A stretch of 64,000 bases of DNA from Candidatus Bathyarchaeia archaeon (GCA_041447175.1 CP166960.1:891507-955506); one strand, 5' to 3'; shown: positions 42,048-52,004, counted from the first letter of the stretch. The notes: generated by a model not told the origin, from the letters alone. Made by a program: numbers and translations.

Positions 42048-42923
42048 ATGTTGGAAGAGGTTGCGTTTAACCTCATAAGACAAGCAGTTATCTACTTACC
42101 GGTGGACGTCAAAGAGGCATTAACTAATGCGTACGCAAATGAAAGCAGTGCCATTGCCAGAACTCAGCTAAACGCACTCTTAGACAACATCGCTTTGGCT
42201 GAAGCCCAAGAGAAGCCAATTTGTCAAGATACAGGAACCTTGACATTCTACGTCAAAGCAGGTGCAGATTTTCCAAACATAGACAAACTTGAAAAGACGT
42301 TAAATTCGGCAGCAAAACGTGCAACACAGGAAATTCCGCTTCGCCCAAACGCCATAAACCCTTTCACAGGAAAAAATAGCGACGATAACACGGGGCGCTT
42401 TGTGCCAGTGGTGCATTGGGAAATCGTGCCGGGGGAAGAGTTGGAGTTAACGGTTTTGGTTAAGGGGGGTGGCTCTGAAAACGTTTCAGCTGTTGGGATG
42501 CTTTCTGCCGGTGAAGGGGTACGTGGGCTTAAGCGGTTTGTGGTTGATGCCGTTGTTAAAGCAGGCGCAATGCCTTGTCCACCAACGATTCTGGGTGTTG
42601 GCGTCGGTGGCGGCGCAGATGTCGCAGTTGCTTTAGCCAAGAAAGCTCTGCTTAGACCGCTAAACAAACCAAATGGAGATGTTGAAATTGCGGGTTTGGA
42701 GCGGGAGCTTTTGGAAGCGGCAAACATGACTGGTGTTGGCCCTATGGGTTTAGGTGGTGACACATCGGTTTTGGGTGTACATGTAGATTGGGCATTTAGG
42801 CATCCTGCGTCGTATCCTGTTGCAGTTGTTTTTAGCTGTTGGGCGTGTCGGCGTGCTTCGGCGCGAATCAACGCTGACGGCGAGGTAGTGTACTTGAATC
42901 ACTGCATGGAGGATACGGTTTAG
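42048..42923 (+). CDS. Fumarate hydratase class I, alpha subunit
   Basis: A 291-residue subunit of the [4Fe-4S] fumarase (fumarate to malate, TCA cycle). Cluster Cys are in KPICQDTG, GAMPCPPTI and FSCWACRRA; GVGVGGGADVAV and GPMGLGGDTS are typical of the alpha (FumA N-terminal/TtdA) half. A related L-tartrate dehydratase cannot be wholly excluded by sequence alone. The beta-subunit gene begins on the next base after its stop. Confidence 0.93.
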   Translation: MLEEVAFNLIRQAVIYLPVDVKEALTNAYANESSAIARTQLNALLDNIALAEAQEKPICQDTGTLTFYVKAGADFPNIDKLEKTLNSAAKRATQEIPLRPNAINPFTGKNSDDNTGRFVPVVHWEIVPGEELELTVLVKGGGSENVSAVGMLSAGEGVRGLKRFVVDAVVKAGAMPCPPTILGVGVGGGADVAVALAKKALLRPLNKPNGDVEIAGLERELLEAANMTGVGPMGLGGDTSVLGVHVDWAFRHPASYPVAVVFSCWACRRASARINADGEVVYLNHCMEDTV

Positions 42924-43523
42924 TTGAGTGTTTACCATTTTTCTTTGCCCCTTTCAGAAGCTGACGTACGAAAGCTCAGGGTGAACGATGTTGTTTATGT
43001 TTCAGGGATTATGGTTACGGCACGTGACCAAGCTCACCGAAGAGCATTAGAATGGGCACAGAAGGGGCAGGCGTTGCCCGTTAACCTTGAGGGTTCGGCC
43101 GTGTTTCATTGCGGTCCAGTCATGCGCAAAGAAGACGAAAGTTGGGTTGCGGTTGCGGCGGGTCCAACCACCAGTACGCGTATGGACGTTTATGAAGACC
43201 AGTTTTTGGAGGCGTTTAAGCCGCGGATTATTGTGGGCAAAGGTGGCATGGGCAAACGCACAACCAGGGCTATGGAAAAGGTGGGGGCTGTTTATTGCGC
43301 CTTTACGGGTGGTGCGGCGGTTTTAGCGGCGCAGGCAATTAAGCGTGTTTTGGGTGTGGAGTGGCTGGATTTGGGCATGCCAGAAGCGATGTGGGTCTTG
43401 GAGGCTGTTGAGTTTGGTCCGTTGGTGGTTGCCATTGATTCGCATGGAAACAACCTGTTTGCTGAGAACTCGGCGAAGGTGGAGGCAAACCTGCAGCGGA
43501 TTTATGAACAGTTTGGGCTTTAA
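42924..43523 (+). CDS. Fumarate hydratase class I, beta subunit
   Basis: A 199-residue partner of the alpha subunit, corresponding to the C-terminal half of single-chain class I fumarase. It begins with TTG immediately after the alpha stop (coupled translation). Motifs: HCGPVMRKEDESWVAVAAGP, TSTRMDVYED, IIVGKGGMGKRTTRAM and YCAFTGGAAVLAAQ. It supplies substrate-binding residues; both subunits are needed for activity. Confidence 0.93.
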   Translation: MSVYHFSLPLSEADVRKLRVNDVVYVSGIMVTARDQAHRRALEWAQKGQALPVNLEGSAVFHCGPVMRKEDESWVAVAAGPTTSTRMDVYEDQFLEAFKPRIIVGKGGMGKRTTRAMEKVGAVYCAFTGGAAVLAAQAIKRVLGVEWLDLGMPEAMWVLEAVEFGPLVVAIDSHGNNLFAENSAKVEANLQRIYEQFGL

Positions 43524-43683
43524 ACGGTTAACCTTCGTTTTTGAGCCGCCAAATTTAGAAGCTGAGCATCAAGAGGGGTTAAGCGGCATCTTTGAACAGC
43601 AGAAAAAGGCAGAGAAAGCATGTTTTCTGGTTTTTCGCATGCCTAAGGTTCAGTTTCACCCGAAAGTTTTAGAAACATACTGA
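43506..43683 (+). CDS. Possible small protein overlapping fumarase beta (weak)
   Basis: An ATG inside the last 18 bases of the fumarase beta gene opens a frame (MNSLGFKRLTFVFEPPNLEA..., ending FRMPKVQFHPKVLETY). Codon use is plausible, but there is no clear ribosome-binding site and no family. Listed only as a candidate. Confidence 0.25.
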
Positions 43684-43725
43684 CTACTCCACTGACTATA
43701 AGTTAATCTGGGCGGAGAATTCACT

Positions 43726-44271
43726 GTGAGCCTTTACGAGTTGGAGCTTCGCGGCGTAAAACTTCCCGAAAAAGAAGCAGTCTTAGGCGACTTAAACGCC
43801 GAGCAAATCGTAGAAAAAATGAACCACTTCAACCAAAGACTCAAACGCGAAGCCCACCTCCAAGTAGCTCCTTATGCCGAGTCCTATTTTCTTAACCTCA
43901 TTGCCCTGTATCCCGTGAGCATGTGCAGCAAAACCATGACTGACACGCTTAAGCTTGTGGCGGCGCTTTTCTATTTCGGCAGCAAACCCCCAACCGAAGA
44001 AAACAAAAAACCATCACATGAAGAGGTGCAGGCTAAGGAGCTTTTTCCCCGAAACAAACCCAGCCCCACCCACGAAGGCTACAGCTACGAAGACCTTGCC
44101 TTAATTTTTGACAAGCCCCTTGCAGCCATCATGAGGGCAGTGCATCAGAAGCGGGAACAAGCCAAAGTGATGCTGGAAGATGCCCAACTACGCAGTCAAT
44201 CCCCAAAAGCAGCATTTGAAGAACTGACGGATAAAGAGAAGGGAACGCTCGCGAAGTACACCAAAGACTGA
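43726..44271 (+). CDS. Hypothetical protein (181 aa)
   Basis: GTG-started, soluble, mostly helical: ELELRGVKLPEKEAVLGDL, QIVEKMNHFNQRLKREAHL, PYAESYFLNLIALYPVSMC, then a charged middle with PTEENKKPSHEEVQAKELF, and a C-terminal helix-turn-helix-like stretch GYSYEDLALIFDKPLAAIM. The last part suggests DNA binding, but no family is recognised. Its neighbours are the fumarase operon and a secreted peptidase; neither tells its role. Confidence 0.65.
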   Translation: MSLYELELRGVKLPEKEAVLGDLNAEQIVEKMNHFNQRLKREAHLQVAPYAESYFLNLIALYPVSMCSKTMTDTLKLVAALFYFGSKPPTEENKKPSHEEVQAKELFPRNKPSPTHEGYSYEDLALIFDKPLAAIMRAVHQKREQAKVMLEDAQLRSQSPKAAFEELTDKEKGTLAKYTKD

Positions 44272-44360
44272 GCCGCTAAACTTTATGGTTCAATAAATCT
44301 GTTCTGAACAATATTAATATAGCATATATGCCGATTTTTGCGTGAGGGAAAAAGGGACAC

Positions 44361-47300
44361 GTGAACAGGTTCCGCTTTGTGGTTATTGGTATATTTGTGG
44401 CGTTGTGTTTGCTTCTGGGGAGCAATGCGTCAGCAGTAGCAAACGCAGATTTTTCTGGTGAAGAACAGTGGGTTGCGCGTCCGCTGCATTTTGTTGAGCC
44501 CGCCGCGGATGCATCTTCAGGTTATGCACCCGAGGAGGTCCGAGCTGCGTACCATTTGCCCTCCGACGGCGGGGAAGGAACGACCATAGCCATAATTGTT
44601 GCCTATGACGCGCCAACCATACAATCGGACCTGACTGTGTTTTGTCAAAGATACAACCTGCCCCAACCCACCTCTGAAAATTTTGAAATTCACAAAATGT
44701 CCGCACATACTGGGACTGACAGCGGCTGGGCATCTGAGACCGCCTTGGACGTGGAATGGGCAAGAGCTATAGCGCCACAAGCTAAAATCTTGCTGGTTGA
44801 AGCGCCCTCGCCCAAATTAAGCGACATGCTAGAAGCCATAGACTACGCCAGAAACCGCCCCGACGTAGTTTCCATATCTATGAGTTGGGGCGACGAAGAG
44901 TTCTCAAGACAAGCCCTCTTCAATGAACACTTAACCAGCACGTATGGTGCAGTATTTTTTGCCGCTTCAGGAGACGACGGCGCAGGCGTTCTGTGGCCCT
45001 CCAGCTCTAGCAACGTGGTTGCCGTCGGAGGAACCACCCTCAACCTTAATGCCGAGGGCTTGTTTGTGTCAGAAACTGCGTGGAGCAAAAGCGGCGGAGG
45101 TTTAAGCGCCTACGAAGCAATACCCGGTTACCAAGCAACATTTGGATTAGGCGGTTTCAAACGTCAAGTTCCCGATGTAGCCTATCACGCAGACCCAACC
45201 ACAGGGTATTCTGTTTATAATGGTGGTAACTGGTATCGAATTGGAGGAACAAGCGCGGGAGCTCCCCAGTGGGCGGCCATTTACGCCCTTAACCAGTCTG
45301 CCTCAAACACGAACCTCTATCAACAAGCAAAATCCGTCGACAACGCAACCTACTTTCGCGACGTCACCTCAGGATCAAATGGAGCCTACACTGCATCGGC
45401 TGGATATGATCTTGTCACAGGATTAGGCACCCCCTTAACCACAAATTTCGCCGCCTCCCACGCCACACTCACAACAAACACAGTCACTTTGGTCAACGCT
45501 GACCAATCCACCCCGTTGGAAGAGCAAAACCGGTTTGAAGTCAGCTACCTTCAGAACGGAATGCAAAAAGTAGCCTACGCTTCAAATGGATCCTTAACAG
45601 TCATGGCTGACCCCGAAACCAACTTAACCGTTAACGGGCTCTCCACGGGTTCGTCAACTCAAGAAAAATGGGTACTTAACGCAGACGCCTCAGAAATAAC
45701 AGGCTTCAACCTGACGCTTTACTACTACAACGTGGTTGCACAAACCGTGAACTACGCGGTGGAAGGAGGCGGAAGCTCACCAAACCCCACACTCAACTAC
45801 GAAACAGCACCTTTGACCGCTTCGGAGCAGCAAGCCACCCAGTTTAAGACTTTGAGCTTAAGCGTAAACCCGCAGACGGTGTGGGTGCTGAAGGATTCAG
45901 AAATTTCTGTTTCTAACCTTCTTTACGCAGGCAGTTCTGAGAGGTGGTTAACACAACAAAATACTAGCCGCGTGCTAACGGCAGGCACTCAAAGTTTTGT
46001 TTACCGCCATCAGTATGCGCTCTTAACCAGTGGCGTAACCCAAACGGACACCCAGTGGTATGACAGCGGTGAAACGGCACATGTTAAAGCCTCGGGTGTC
46101 TTTGGTAGGACGGCAGGAACAGGCTACCGAGTCACATCATACAGCCTTGACAATGATGTTTCTGTCGCGGTGGAGCCGACGCTGCAAACCGCAACCATCC
46201 CAATCCTCATGAACACAGCTCACCAACTTGAACTGCACTCAGTCAAACAATACCAAATCAGCATAGATGACGCCATAGCTGCTGCATTGGTTTCTCTAAC
46301 GCCGCCAACCATCAGCGGAGACAACTACTGGTATGATGAAGCCACCCTAATTGAGTTAACCATCCACGGAGTAAGCAACCGTTCAGAAGGCATTGGACAA
46401 AGAGTTTCAGCATACAGCGTCAACGGCTTATCCACAGTGGTGTCGTCTGCAGGTCCTGTTACCGTGATTGATATGCCGCTTTTTTCTGCGCAAACACTTT
46501 CAGCCACCATAGTCAGCCAATACCAACTGTTAACATCGTCAGGTTCGGTTAACTCAGTTAGCTCGCCGCCCATAAATGGCGATGCTGGATGGTACGACGC
46601 CCAAACTACTGTCACGTTAACTTTTGACTATTTATGGAATGAAAAACTGACCTCAAGACTAAACGCAGTTGGCTACACAATCGGGCAAGAAACGCCCATA
46701 ACCATTCAGTCGGCGCAGAGCGGGACATTTACCGTTCAAGTGACTCTATCTAAGCCAGAAACCATTACCATATTGTCTGTAATCCAGTACCCCGTTTCAT
46801 TTCAGTTCACAGACCAGAACAAAGACGCAATTACACCGTTAAAGTTTGAGGTAGAAACAGATACCACAGTCATTGAATCACCACGGAATGGTTTGTGGCT
46901 TAACGAAGGAACACAATTTCAAATCAACAGCGTTATCTGGCAAAACGTAGAAGTTAAACCCGCCCAACAGTTAAGCTACGTAGCTAACGCCGCAATCAGC
47001 GAAGTGGTTCAATGCCAAGTTTACGATGCTACCTTGACCGTGGAAGACTCTTTTGGCTTTCCTGTTTCAGGTGCAGAAGTGTCAATGACGCTGGCAAATC
47101 AGACCGTAATTAAAGCGGTTACTTCCAACGAGGGGGTTGTTACTGTCTTACGGATTCCTGTTGGAACATTCAACGCCAAAGCAACTTATCTAGGCGCATC
47201 AACTACGGTATCAGGTGATGCATCAAAGCAGCCGGTAACAATGATGCAGGTCTTGTTGAGTTTTCCAACAATTTTAGTGCTTTTGGCGGTAGCGTTTTCA

Positions 47301-47390
47301 GTTGTGGCAGTTGGGTTCATCACTGTTAAGCTACTGAAGGCGGCGGGTAAAGAAAAAAGCACGGAAACAGGTGTGCCTTTTGGTCATTAA
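44361..47390 (+). CDS. S53 (sedolisin) family secreted peptidase with C-terminal repeats and anchor
   Basis: A 1009-residue serine-carboxyl peptidase. The signal peptide is residues 1-28. The catalytic core (~55-365) has E126 and D130 in SETALDVEWA, oxyanion D205 in AASGDDGAG and nucleophile S298 in IGGTSAGAPQW. The usual ~180-residue propeptide of the family is missing: only ~25 residues separate the signal from the core. The C-terminal 600 residues contain repeated modules (WYDSGETAHVKASGV, WYDEATLIELTIHG, WYDAQTTVTLTFDY) and end in a transmembrane anchor (ILVLLAVAFSVVAVGFITV). It degrades extracellular protein, probably on the cell surface. AATATTAATATAG upstream is a likely promoter. Confidence 0.9.
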   Translation: MNRFRFVVIGIFVALCLLLGSNASAVANADFSGEEQWVARPLHFVEPAADASSGYAPEEVRAAYHLPSDGGEGTTIAIIVAYDAPTIQSDLTVFCQRYNLPQPTSENFEIHKMSAHTGTDSGWASETALDVEWARAIAPQAKILLVEAPSPKLSDMLEAIDYARNRPDVVSISMSWGDEEFSRQALFNEHLTSTYGAVFFAASGDDGAGVLWPSSSSNVVAVGGTTLNLNAEGLFVSETAWSKSGGGLSAYEAIPGYQATFGLGGFKRQVPDVAYHADPTTGYSVYNGGNWYRIGGTSAGAPQWAAIYALNQSASNTNLYQQAKSVDNATYFRDVTSGSNGAYTASAGYDLVTGLGTPLTTNFAASHATLTTNTVTLVNADQSTPLEEQNRFEVSYLQNGMQKVAYASNGSLTVMADPETNLTVNGLSTGSSTQEKWVLNADASEITGFNLTLYYYNVVAQTVNYAVEGGGSSPNPTLNYETAPLTASEQQATQFKTLSLSVNPQTVWVLKDSEISVSNLLYAGSSERWLTQQNTSRVLTAGTQSFVYRHQYALLTSGVTQTDTQWYDSGETAHVKASGVFGRTAGTGYRVTSYSLDNDVSVAVEPTLQTATIPILMNTAHQLELHSVKQYQISIDDAIAAALVSLTPPTISGDNYWYDEATLIELTIHGVSNRSEGIGQRVSAYSVNGLSTVVSSAGPVTVIDMPLFSAQTLSATIVSQYQLLTSSGSVNSVSSPPINGDAGWYDAQTTVTLTFDYLWNEKLTSRLNAVGYTIGQETPITIQSAQSGTFTVQVTLSKPETITILSVIQYPVSFQFTDQNKDAITPLKFEVETDTTVIESPRNGLWLNEGTQFQINSVIWQNVEVKPAQQLSYVANAAISEVVQCQVYDATLTVEDSFGFPVSGAEVSMTLANQTVIKAVTSNEGVVTVLRIPVGTFNAKATYLGASTTVSGDASKQPVTMMQVLLSFPTILVLLAVAFSVVAVGFITVKLLKAAGKEKSTETGVPFGH

Positions 47391-47457
47391 TGCCGCTGTG
47401 TCTTTTTTGGTTTCCCAATAAGCTTTTTAATTGAACCAAATAACCAGATAGCACTGG

Positions 47458-49194
47458 ATGAGTGTTAAGAGAAAAATGATTTCAGCAAGAAAACCCTCAA
47501 AGAAATCAGCTAGAAGAGTAAAAGTTGCTTTTTGCACCGTTATTATGTTAGCCGCCTTTTTTGCAGCGTTGGCGGTTCAGCCTTTTGCGTTGGCTCAGTC
47601 CGATGAAGAATTGGCGGACAAATATGCGCCGGTTCTTCATTTCACAGCAAACGAAAAATTCCATCCAACAACGGTCGACTATTTCATAAGCAACTCAGTT
47701 CTTAAAGAACGCAACTTTGGAGATTCCTCCATTATTGATGCCTCTCCAAAACCTGGAACATTAGGCACTTACGCACAACCAAACATGTTTCTTGATAATA
47801 CCCTGTCGACATTTGAGAACATAGCCGCGGACTACGCCAGTAAAGCTTCCAGCCTTAGATACACCGCGTACGTGCACGTAGTCAACGAAGGCGGCGCCAC
47901 GGTCATTCAATACTGGCTCTTTTATGCATACAACAATGGTCACCTAAATGACCACCAAGGCGACTGGGAAGTCATTCAAGTCTTTCTGGATTCATCAGCT
48001 AACCCAACGGATGTCTTGCTGTCACAGCATGGCAACGGAGAAAACGCAGTCTGGAACGACGTAGAGAAACTTCAAAATCACCCAGTAATTTACGTTGCCG
48101 AAGGCTCCCACGCCAACTACTTCCGTTCATATCAGGGCAAAATAGGCGTAGAAAATGATGTTGTTGGAAACGACGGAAAAACCATCTCGCCAGAGGACTT
48201 ATCACTTATAATGCTTGGGGAACCCGGAAATCACCCAGAAGAGCAGAGTTGGCTTGATTTTTCAGGACGCTGGGGGTATTGGGGTACAGATGAAGAAGTA
48301 GTTTTAGGTAAAGTTGGCCCCTATGGTCCAGTTTATAATCAAGACGGCATCAGATGGGCTCAGCCCGCCATGTACATGGCATCAACTTTTTCTGTGGATG
48401 GTTCCTACTTCACCTTAGCGTGGTTAGTCGCTAACTTTCTGTTGCTATTTCTGGTTTATTTCGCCGCAAGAACCGCTTGGAAAAGCTGGGGCATCATAAA
48501 AATGCACAAAAACGGAGGCTTACGAACAGGCGCTTTCTTGAAGGGACGAGGCGGCATAGGGTTAATCCTTGGCGTTATTGCAATTCTTGTGACTTTGGTT
48601 GCTCTATTTCTGCCGTGGTACTCCATTACCGCCCAGTCGGAAACGGGGGCATTAGCACAAAACGGCGGCGTCACCTTAATGACAATGGACGGCGTCAATG
48701 GGGTTGTCGTGAACATGTTTGTTACAGGCATGACTTCGGAGGCAGTATCTGGATACACGAACCTCTTCTCACTTCAAATCCCCTTCGCAATAATATTCGG
48801 GGTAGGCGCGCTCCTATTAGCATTAGACGTAATAGGCGTAAAGAGCGGCAGAAGCATGGGCAAAAAATTCCTAAGCGGAACCGTAACCACGTTGCTTCCG
48901 ATAATAATTATTCTCCTGTTCATCTCGCAGCTACCTTCCTTTTTGCCCTTTGCCTATGGACTCTTTCCGGGGCAAAGCATGCCTACGCAGGTCTCCGACA
49001 TGCTTTACACGATTGCAGGCAGCCCAATACAGGGTGTAGACAACGCATTGATGCCCGTTATCGGAAACACAACCGTAACTTGGGGTCTTGGTGCTGGTGC
49101 ATACCTTTTCATCGTCGCAGCGATTCTACGGCTGGTAGGCGGAATAATAATGTACACAGCGCCAGAATTCAAAAAACACCAGCCAATAGCGTGA
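47458..49194 (+). CDS. VPS62-like domain membrane protein
   Basis: A 578-residue membrane protein. A basic N-terminus is followed by a signal anchor (CTVIMLAAFFAALAVQPFALA), then an extracellular domain (~48-310) whose core (IQYWLFYAYNN, DHQGDWEVIQVFLD, SQHGNGE, HPVIYVAEGSHANYF) matches the VPS62/DUF946 family. Four or more transmembrane helices follow (~318-340, 377-400, 445-470, 490-512, 545-565). The VPS62 domain's biochemical role is unknown. It follows the S53 peptidase by 67 bases and may share its transcript. Confidence 0.82.
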   Translation: MSVKRKMISARKPSKKSARRVKVAFCTVIMLAAFFAALAVQPFALAQSDEELADKYAPVLHFTANEKFHPTTVDYFISNSVLKERNFGDSSIIDASPKPGTLGTYAQPNMFLDNTLSTFENIAADYASKASSLRYTAYVHVVNEGGATVIQYWLFYAYNNGHLNDHQGDWEVIQVFLDSSANPTDVLLSQHGNGENAVWNDVEKLQNHPVIYVAEGSHANYFRSYQGKIGVENDVVGNDGKTISPEDLSLIMLGEPGNHPEEQSWLDFSGRWGYWGTDEEVVLGKVGPYGPVYNQDGIRWAQPAMYMASTFSVDGSYFTLAWLVANFLLLFLVYFAARTAWKSWGIIKMHKNGGLRTGAFLKGRGGIGLILGVIAILVTLVALFLPWYSITAQSETGALAQNGGVTLMTMDGVNGVVVNMFVTGMTSEAVSGYTNLFSLQIPFAIIFGVGALLLALDVIGVKSGRSMGKKFLSGTVTTLLPIIIILLFISQLPSFLPFAYGLFPGQSMPTQVSDMLYTIAGSPIQGVDNALMPVIGNTTVTWGLGAGAYLFIVAAILRLVGGIIMYTAPEFKKHQPIA

Positions 49195-49266
49195 ACCAAC
49201 AGGGAAAAACCTAAGAACAAAACTTAGGCAGCTTTCCCAAACGTCCAATTTCTTTTTCTTAATAAG

Positions 49267-50076
49267 CTATTCCAAGATGGCTGCAAAAGACAGCTTGAGC
49301 CCTGCATTTTCCGTTCGGCGAATATTCACTTTCTGACGGAATCTTCCTACGGCCAACAGTTCTTTAAGCTCATCTTCTACAGGGTCAGGTCGGGAACAGA
49401 AAATAACTTCGCCCTTATCATTAGCCCAAACAATTAACCCTTCCGCTTTGCCTTTGTAGATTAAATGCAAAAAAGCGTTCTCTTCATCAACCTGCAATAA
49501 CGCAGCAAAATTTCCTTCCCCTTTAAGCGTCGACATAAGCTCGTAAGCCGCAGCATTGGAGTCGTCGGTTTCGTTAAGTATTTCTCCAAAATAATGCGGA
49601 AGCACTTCAGAATCGATAAAACCGACTTTTTCGCTCTCAAAAACGTGCTTCCCAAGTTTATCTTTGAGCTCTTTGTAGTTTTCCACTTTCCCATTATGAA
49701 CCGAAACAACCGTCAACTCGGACTCAAAATGCCCAATATACGGCTGCGCTGCCTCACGAAACTTGACGGAGCCAAAGTTCTCAGGGGTAGGGAACCGGAC
49801 GTGACCCAACAAAACTGAAGCCTCCGTTAGCTTAGCATTCATTATTACTTTGTTCTTGACAATTTCTTCAAGCTGTGCAGCGGGGGAATCCACGGTTTTG
49901 CCCACTTTCTCGGCTATTATGTCGCCGTCGGGAAGCATAACAGCTATGCCTGCGCCGTAGCCTCCAAGAGGGTCATCTTCGTCGGGTTCTTTGCTGGTTT
50001 CGAGTTTTTTGAGGATTTGAAAAACCTTTTCGATAGGTAAAGGATTTCGCAGTACAAAGCCAAAAATGCCGCACAT
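49267..50076 (-). CDS. Class II glutamine amidotransferase domain protein
   Basis: A 269-residue stand-alone GATase type 2 (Ntn hydrolase). It starts MCGIFGFVL, so the catalytic Cys2 becomes N-terminal after Met removal. Conserved parts are LLGHVRFPTPE, VVSVHNGKVENYKEL (Asn-Gly oxyanion) and FIDSEVLPHYF. It lacks a fused synthetase domain, so the ammonia acceptor must be another protein or the enzyme may act as a glutaminase. It stands alone, flanked by unrelated genes. Confidence 0.87.
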   Translation of the reverse strand: MCGIFGFVLRNPLPIEKVFQILKKLETSKEPDEDDPLGGYGAGIAVMLPDGDIIAEKVGKTVDSPAAQLEEIVKNKVIMNAKLTEASVLLGHVRFPTPENFGSVKFREAAQPYIGHFESELTVVSVHNGKVENYKELKDKLGKHVFESEKVGFIDSEVLPHYFGEILNETDDSNAAAYELMSTLKGEGNFAALLQVDEENAFLHLIYKGKAEGLIVWANDKGEVIFCSRPDPVEDELKELLAVGRFRQKVNIRRTENAGLKLSFAAILE

Positions 50077-50250
50077 CGGTGCTTCCTCGTTAATACTTGT
50101 AGTTATTCTTGTTAATAGGTGTTCGCGGAGCCCCAGCTTTGGGGAGCTGCACGATGACGCTTAGTTTGACTGAAAAGACACGATGTATAACTAAACCTTT
50201 TTTTGTGTCCACGCAAAAGTAAAAACTGAGGTTTCTAGGAGGAAACAGTT
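50077..50250. other. Spacer with a strong hairpin
   Basis: GCCCCA-GCTT-TGGGGAGC at about 50132-50149 forms a GC-rich hairpin between the divergent amidotransferase and PEBP genes. It has no T-run and could be a control element rather than a terminator. Confidence 0.4.
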
Positions 50251-50700
50251 GTGGCTAATTTAGTGGTAAAAAGTCCTGCATTCGAAAACAACACAAACAT
50301 ACCCAGCAAATACAGCAGTTGCGACGGTCAAGAAGTGAATCCACCACTAACCGTGGAGGGCATTCCTGCAGAAGCAAAAACGCTTGTACTCATCATGGAT
50401 GACCCGGATGCTCCAAGTGGCACCTACGACCACTGGGTTGTTTGGAACATCTCCACGAATGGAAACATTGAAGAAAATTGCGTACCAGGCGTTCAGGGGC
50501 TAAACAGCGCGGGTGAACAGGCGTATGCAGGTATGAGTCCGCCTTCAGGTACTCACAGGTACTTCTTTAAAGTCTACGCGCTGGACACCAAACTTGAACT
50601 AAACCCCAAAGCAACCCGAAAAAGAGACATAGAAAGAGCAATGCAAGGGCACATTCTGGCGCAAGGAGAGCTTATCGGGTTATACCGCCGAAAAAGGTAA
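50251..50700 (+). CDS. YbhB/YbcL family (PEBP-like) protein
   Basis: A 149-residue phosphatidylethanolamine-binding-protein fold. Motifs: CDGQEVNPPLTVEGIP, the ligand pocket signature DDPDAPSGTYDHWVVWNI, and PPSGTHRYFFKVYALD. Bacterial and archaeal members bind small anionic ligands; their cellular role is uncertain. GTG start with AGGAGG (50237-50242) 8 bases upstream. Cytosolic. Confidence 0.93.
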   Translation: MANLVVKSPAFENNTNIPSKYSSCDGQEVNPPLTVEGIPAEAKTLVLIMDDPDAPSGTYDHWVVWNISTNGNIEENCVPGVQGLNSAGEQAYAGMSPPSGTHRYFFKVYALDTKLELNPKATRKRDIERAMQGHILAQGELIGLYRRKR

Positions 50701-50804
50701 CTGCATTTCTGAGGGTAGGCTGTTAACGCGGCAGGTTTCAGAAACATTCTTAGCCTAAAAAAAGACACATTAAGAGCACTTGAGGCAGCTGAGTTGAGAA
50801 CCTG

Positions 50805-51992
50805 TTGAATCTGAGAAGAGCAGCACCAGCCATAGTGCTTATCGCAATTTTTGCTCTCTCAACATTCTTGGCGCTTGACCCCGTGAGCACCCAAGAGGGC
50901 GAACCGTTTTATGTGGGAGTGGAATTTGCCTACAGCCACAACCTCAACGACCCCAACATAATCCTCAGCGACCTCAAAGCATTAGTTGACAAAGTCCAGA
51001 ACTACACGAACCTGTTCGTTATAGGCATCCCAGAAGTTGCCCTCAACCAAACTCTTCTGGACGAATCATGCGCATACATAAACCAAGCAAACCTCAGCTT
51101 CATAGTCTTCTACACGGACACAACAAAATACGACTACAACCTCAGAGAATGGACAAACAACGCCCAAGCCACCTACGGCGAAAAATTCTTAGGCGTTTAC
51201 CGAATTGATGAACCCGGCGGCAAAGAATTAGACAACGCCACCTTCAACGGCAAACCCGACCGGTTCCTGGACCCAAACGCCTTTGACCCCACAGTAAAAA
51301 ACTATGATGACGCAGCAGATTTGTTTGTGAACATATTGGGAGTACACTTAGACCTTCTCAGCGAAAGGCTGTACCCAAAAATCTTCACCTCAGACTATGG
51401 GCTTTACTGGTTTGACTACCAAGCAGGGTATGAGGCGGTTTTTGCAGAGTTTGTGTGGAATCACAGTCGGCAAATACCCATCTCGCTTTGCCGGGGAGCA
51501 GCGGCAGCGCAGGACAAAGATTGGGGAGTAATTGTAACCTGGATGTATGACGAGGAACCCTACATTGAATCGGGACAGCAATTATATGAGGATTTAACTT
51601 TAGCTTATGAGGCAGGGGCAAAATACGCCGTGATTTTCAACTACCCCAACGCCAGCCAGTTTGGGATTTTGACGGAGGAGCATTTTGAGGCGGTAGAGAA
51701 CTTTTGGAACTATGTGCAAAGTAACCCGCAAAACCATGGAGTAAACCAAGGCAAGGTCGCCTATGTTCTGCCTGAAAACTATGGGTTTGGCTTCCGCGGT
51801 CCAAGTGACAACATTTGGGGAGTCTGGAACGCCGATGAACTGGCGACTAAAGTTTGGAGCGACACAGAAATTCTGATAAATCATTACGGCTCAAACTTGG
51901 ACATCATCTACGACAGCCAAAGCTATGCAAACGAGTTTGAAAACCGCTACGAAAAACTGTACTTTTGGAACCAAACAATAAGCGAAGGATAA
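50805..51992 (+). CDS. Secreted protein, probable TIM-barrel glycosidase-like
   Basis: A 395-residue secreted protein. Signal peptide ~1-28 (APAIVLIAIFALSTFLAL). The mature part begins YVGVEFAYSHNLND and shows alternating beta/alpha elements expected of a TIM barrel (NLFVIGIPEVAL, LSFIVFYTD, FLGVYRIDEPGGKEL, RLYPKIFTSDYGLYWFDY, WGVIVTWMYDEEPYIESG, AKYAVIFNY). Acidic residues at strand ends (IDEPG, MYDEEP) could be catalytic. No glycoside hydrolase family is assigned. TTG start, placed by the signal peptide. Confidence 0.7.
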   Translation: MNLRRAAPAIVLIAIFALSTFLALDPVSTQEGEPFYVGVEFAYSHNLNDPNIILSDLKALVDKVQNYTNLFVIGIPEVALNQTLLDESCAYINQANLSFIVFYTDTTKYDYNLREWTNNAQATYGEKFLGVYRIDEPGGKELDNATFNGKPDRFLDPNAFDPTVKNYDDAADLFVNILGVHLDLLSERLYPKIFTSDYGLYWFDYQAGYEAVFAEFVWNHSRQIPISLCRGAAAAQDKDWGVIVTWMYDEEPYIESGQQLYEDLTLAYEAGAKYAVIFNYPNASQFGILTEEHFEAVENFWNYVQSNPQNHGVNQGKVAYVLPENYGFGFRGPSDNIWGVWNADELATKVWSDTEILINHYGSNLDIIYDSQSYANEFENRYEKLYFWNQTISEG

Positions 51993-52004
51993 CCAAAAAA
52001 GGGG

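Noticed and set aside
42248-42871. Long minus-strand frame (207 codons) antisense to fumarase alpha
   Set aside because: It mirrors a well-matched enzyme gene, and its Pro/Thr/Ser-rich translation has no family character; it is a shadow of GC-rich codons.
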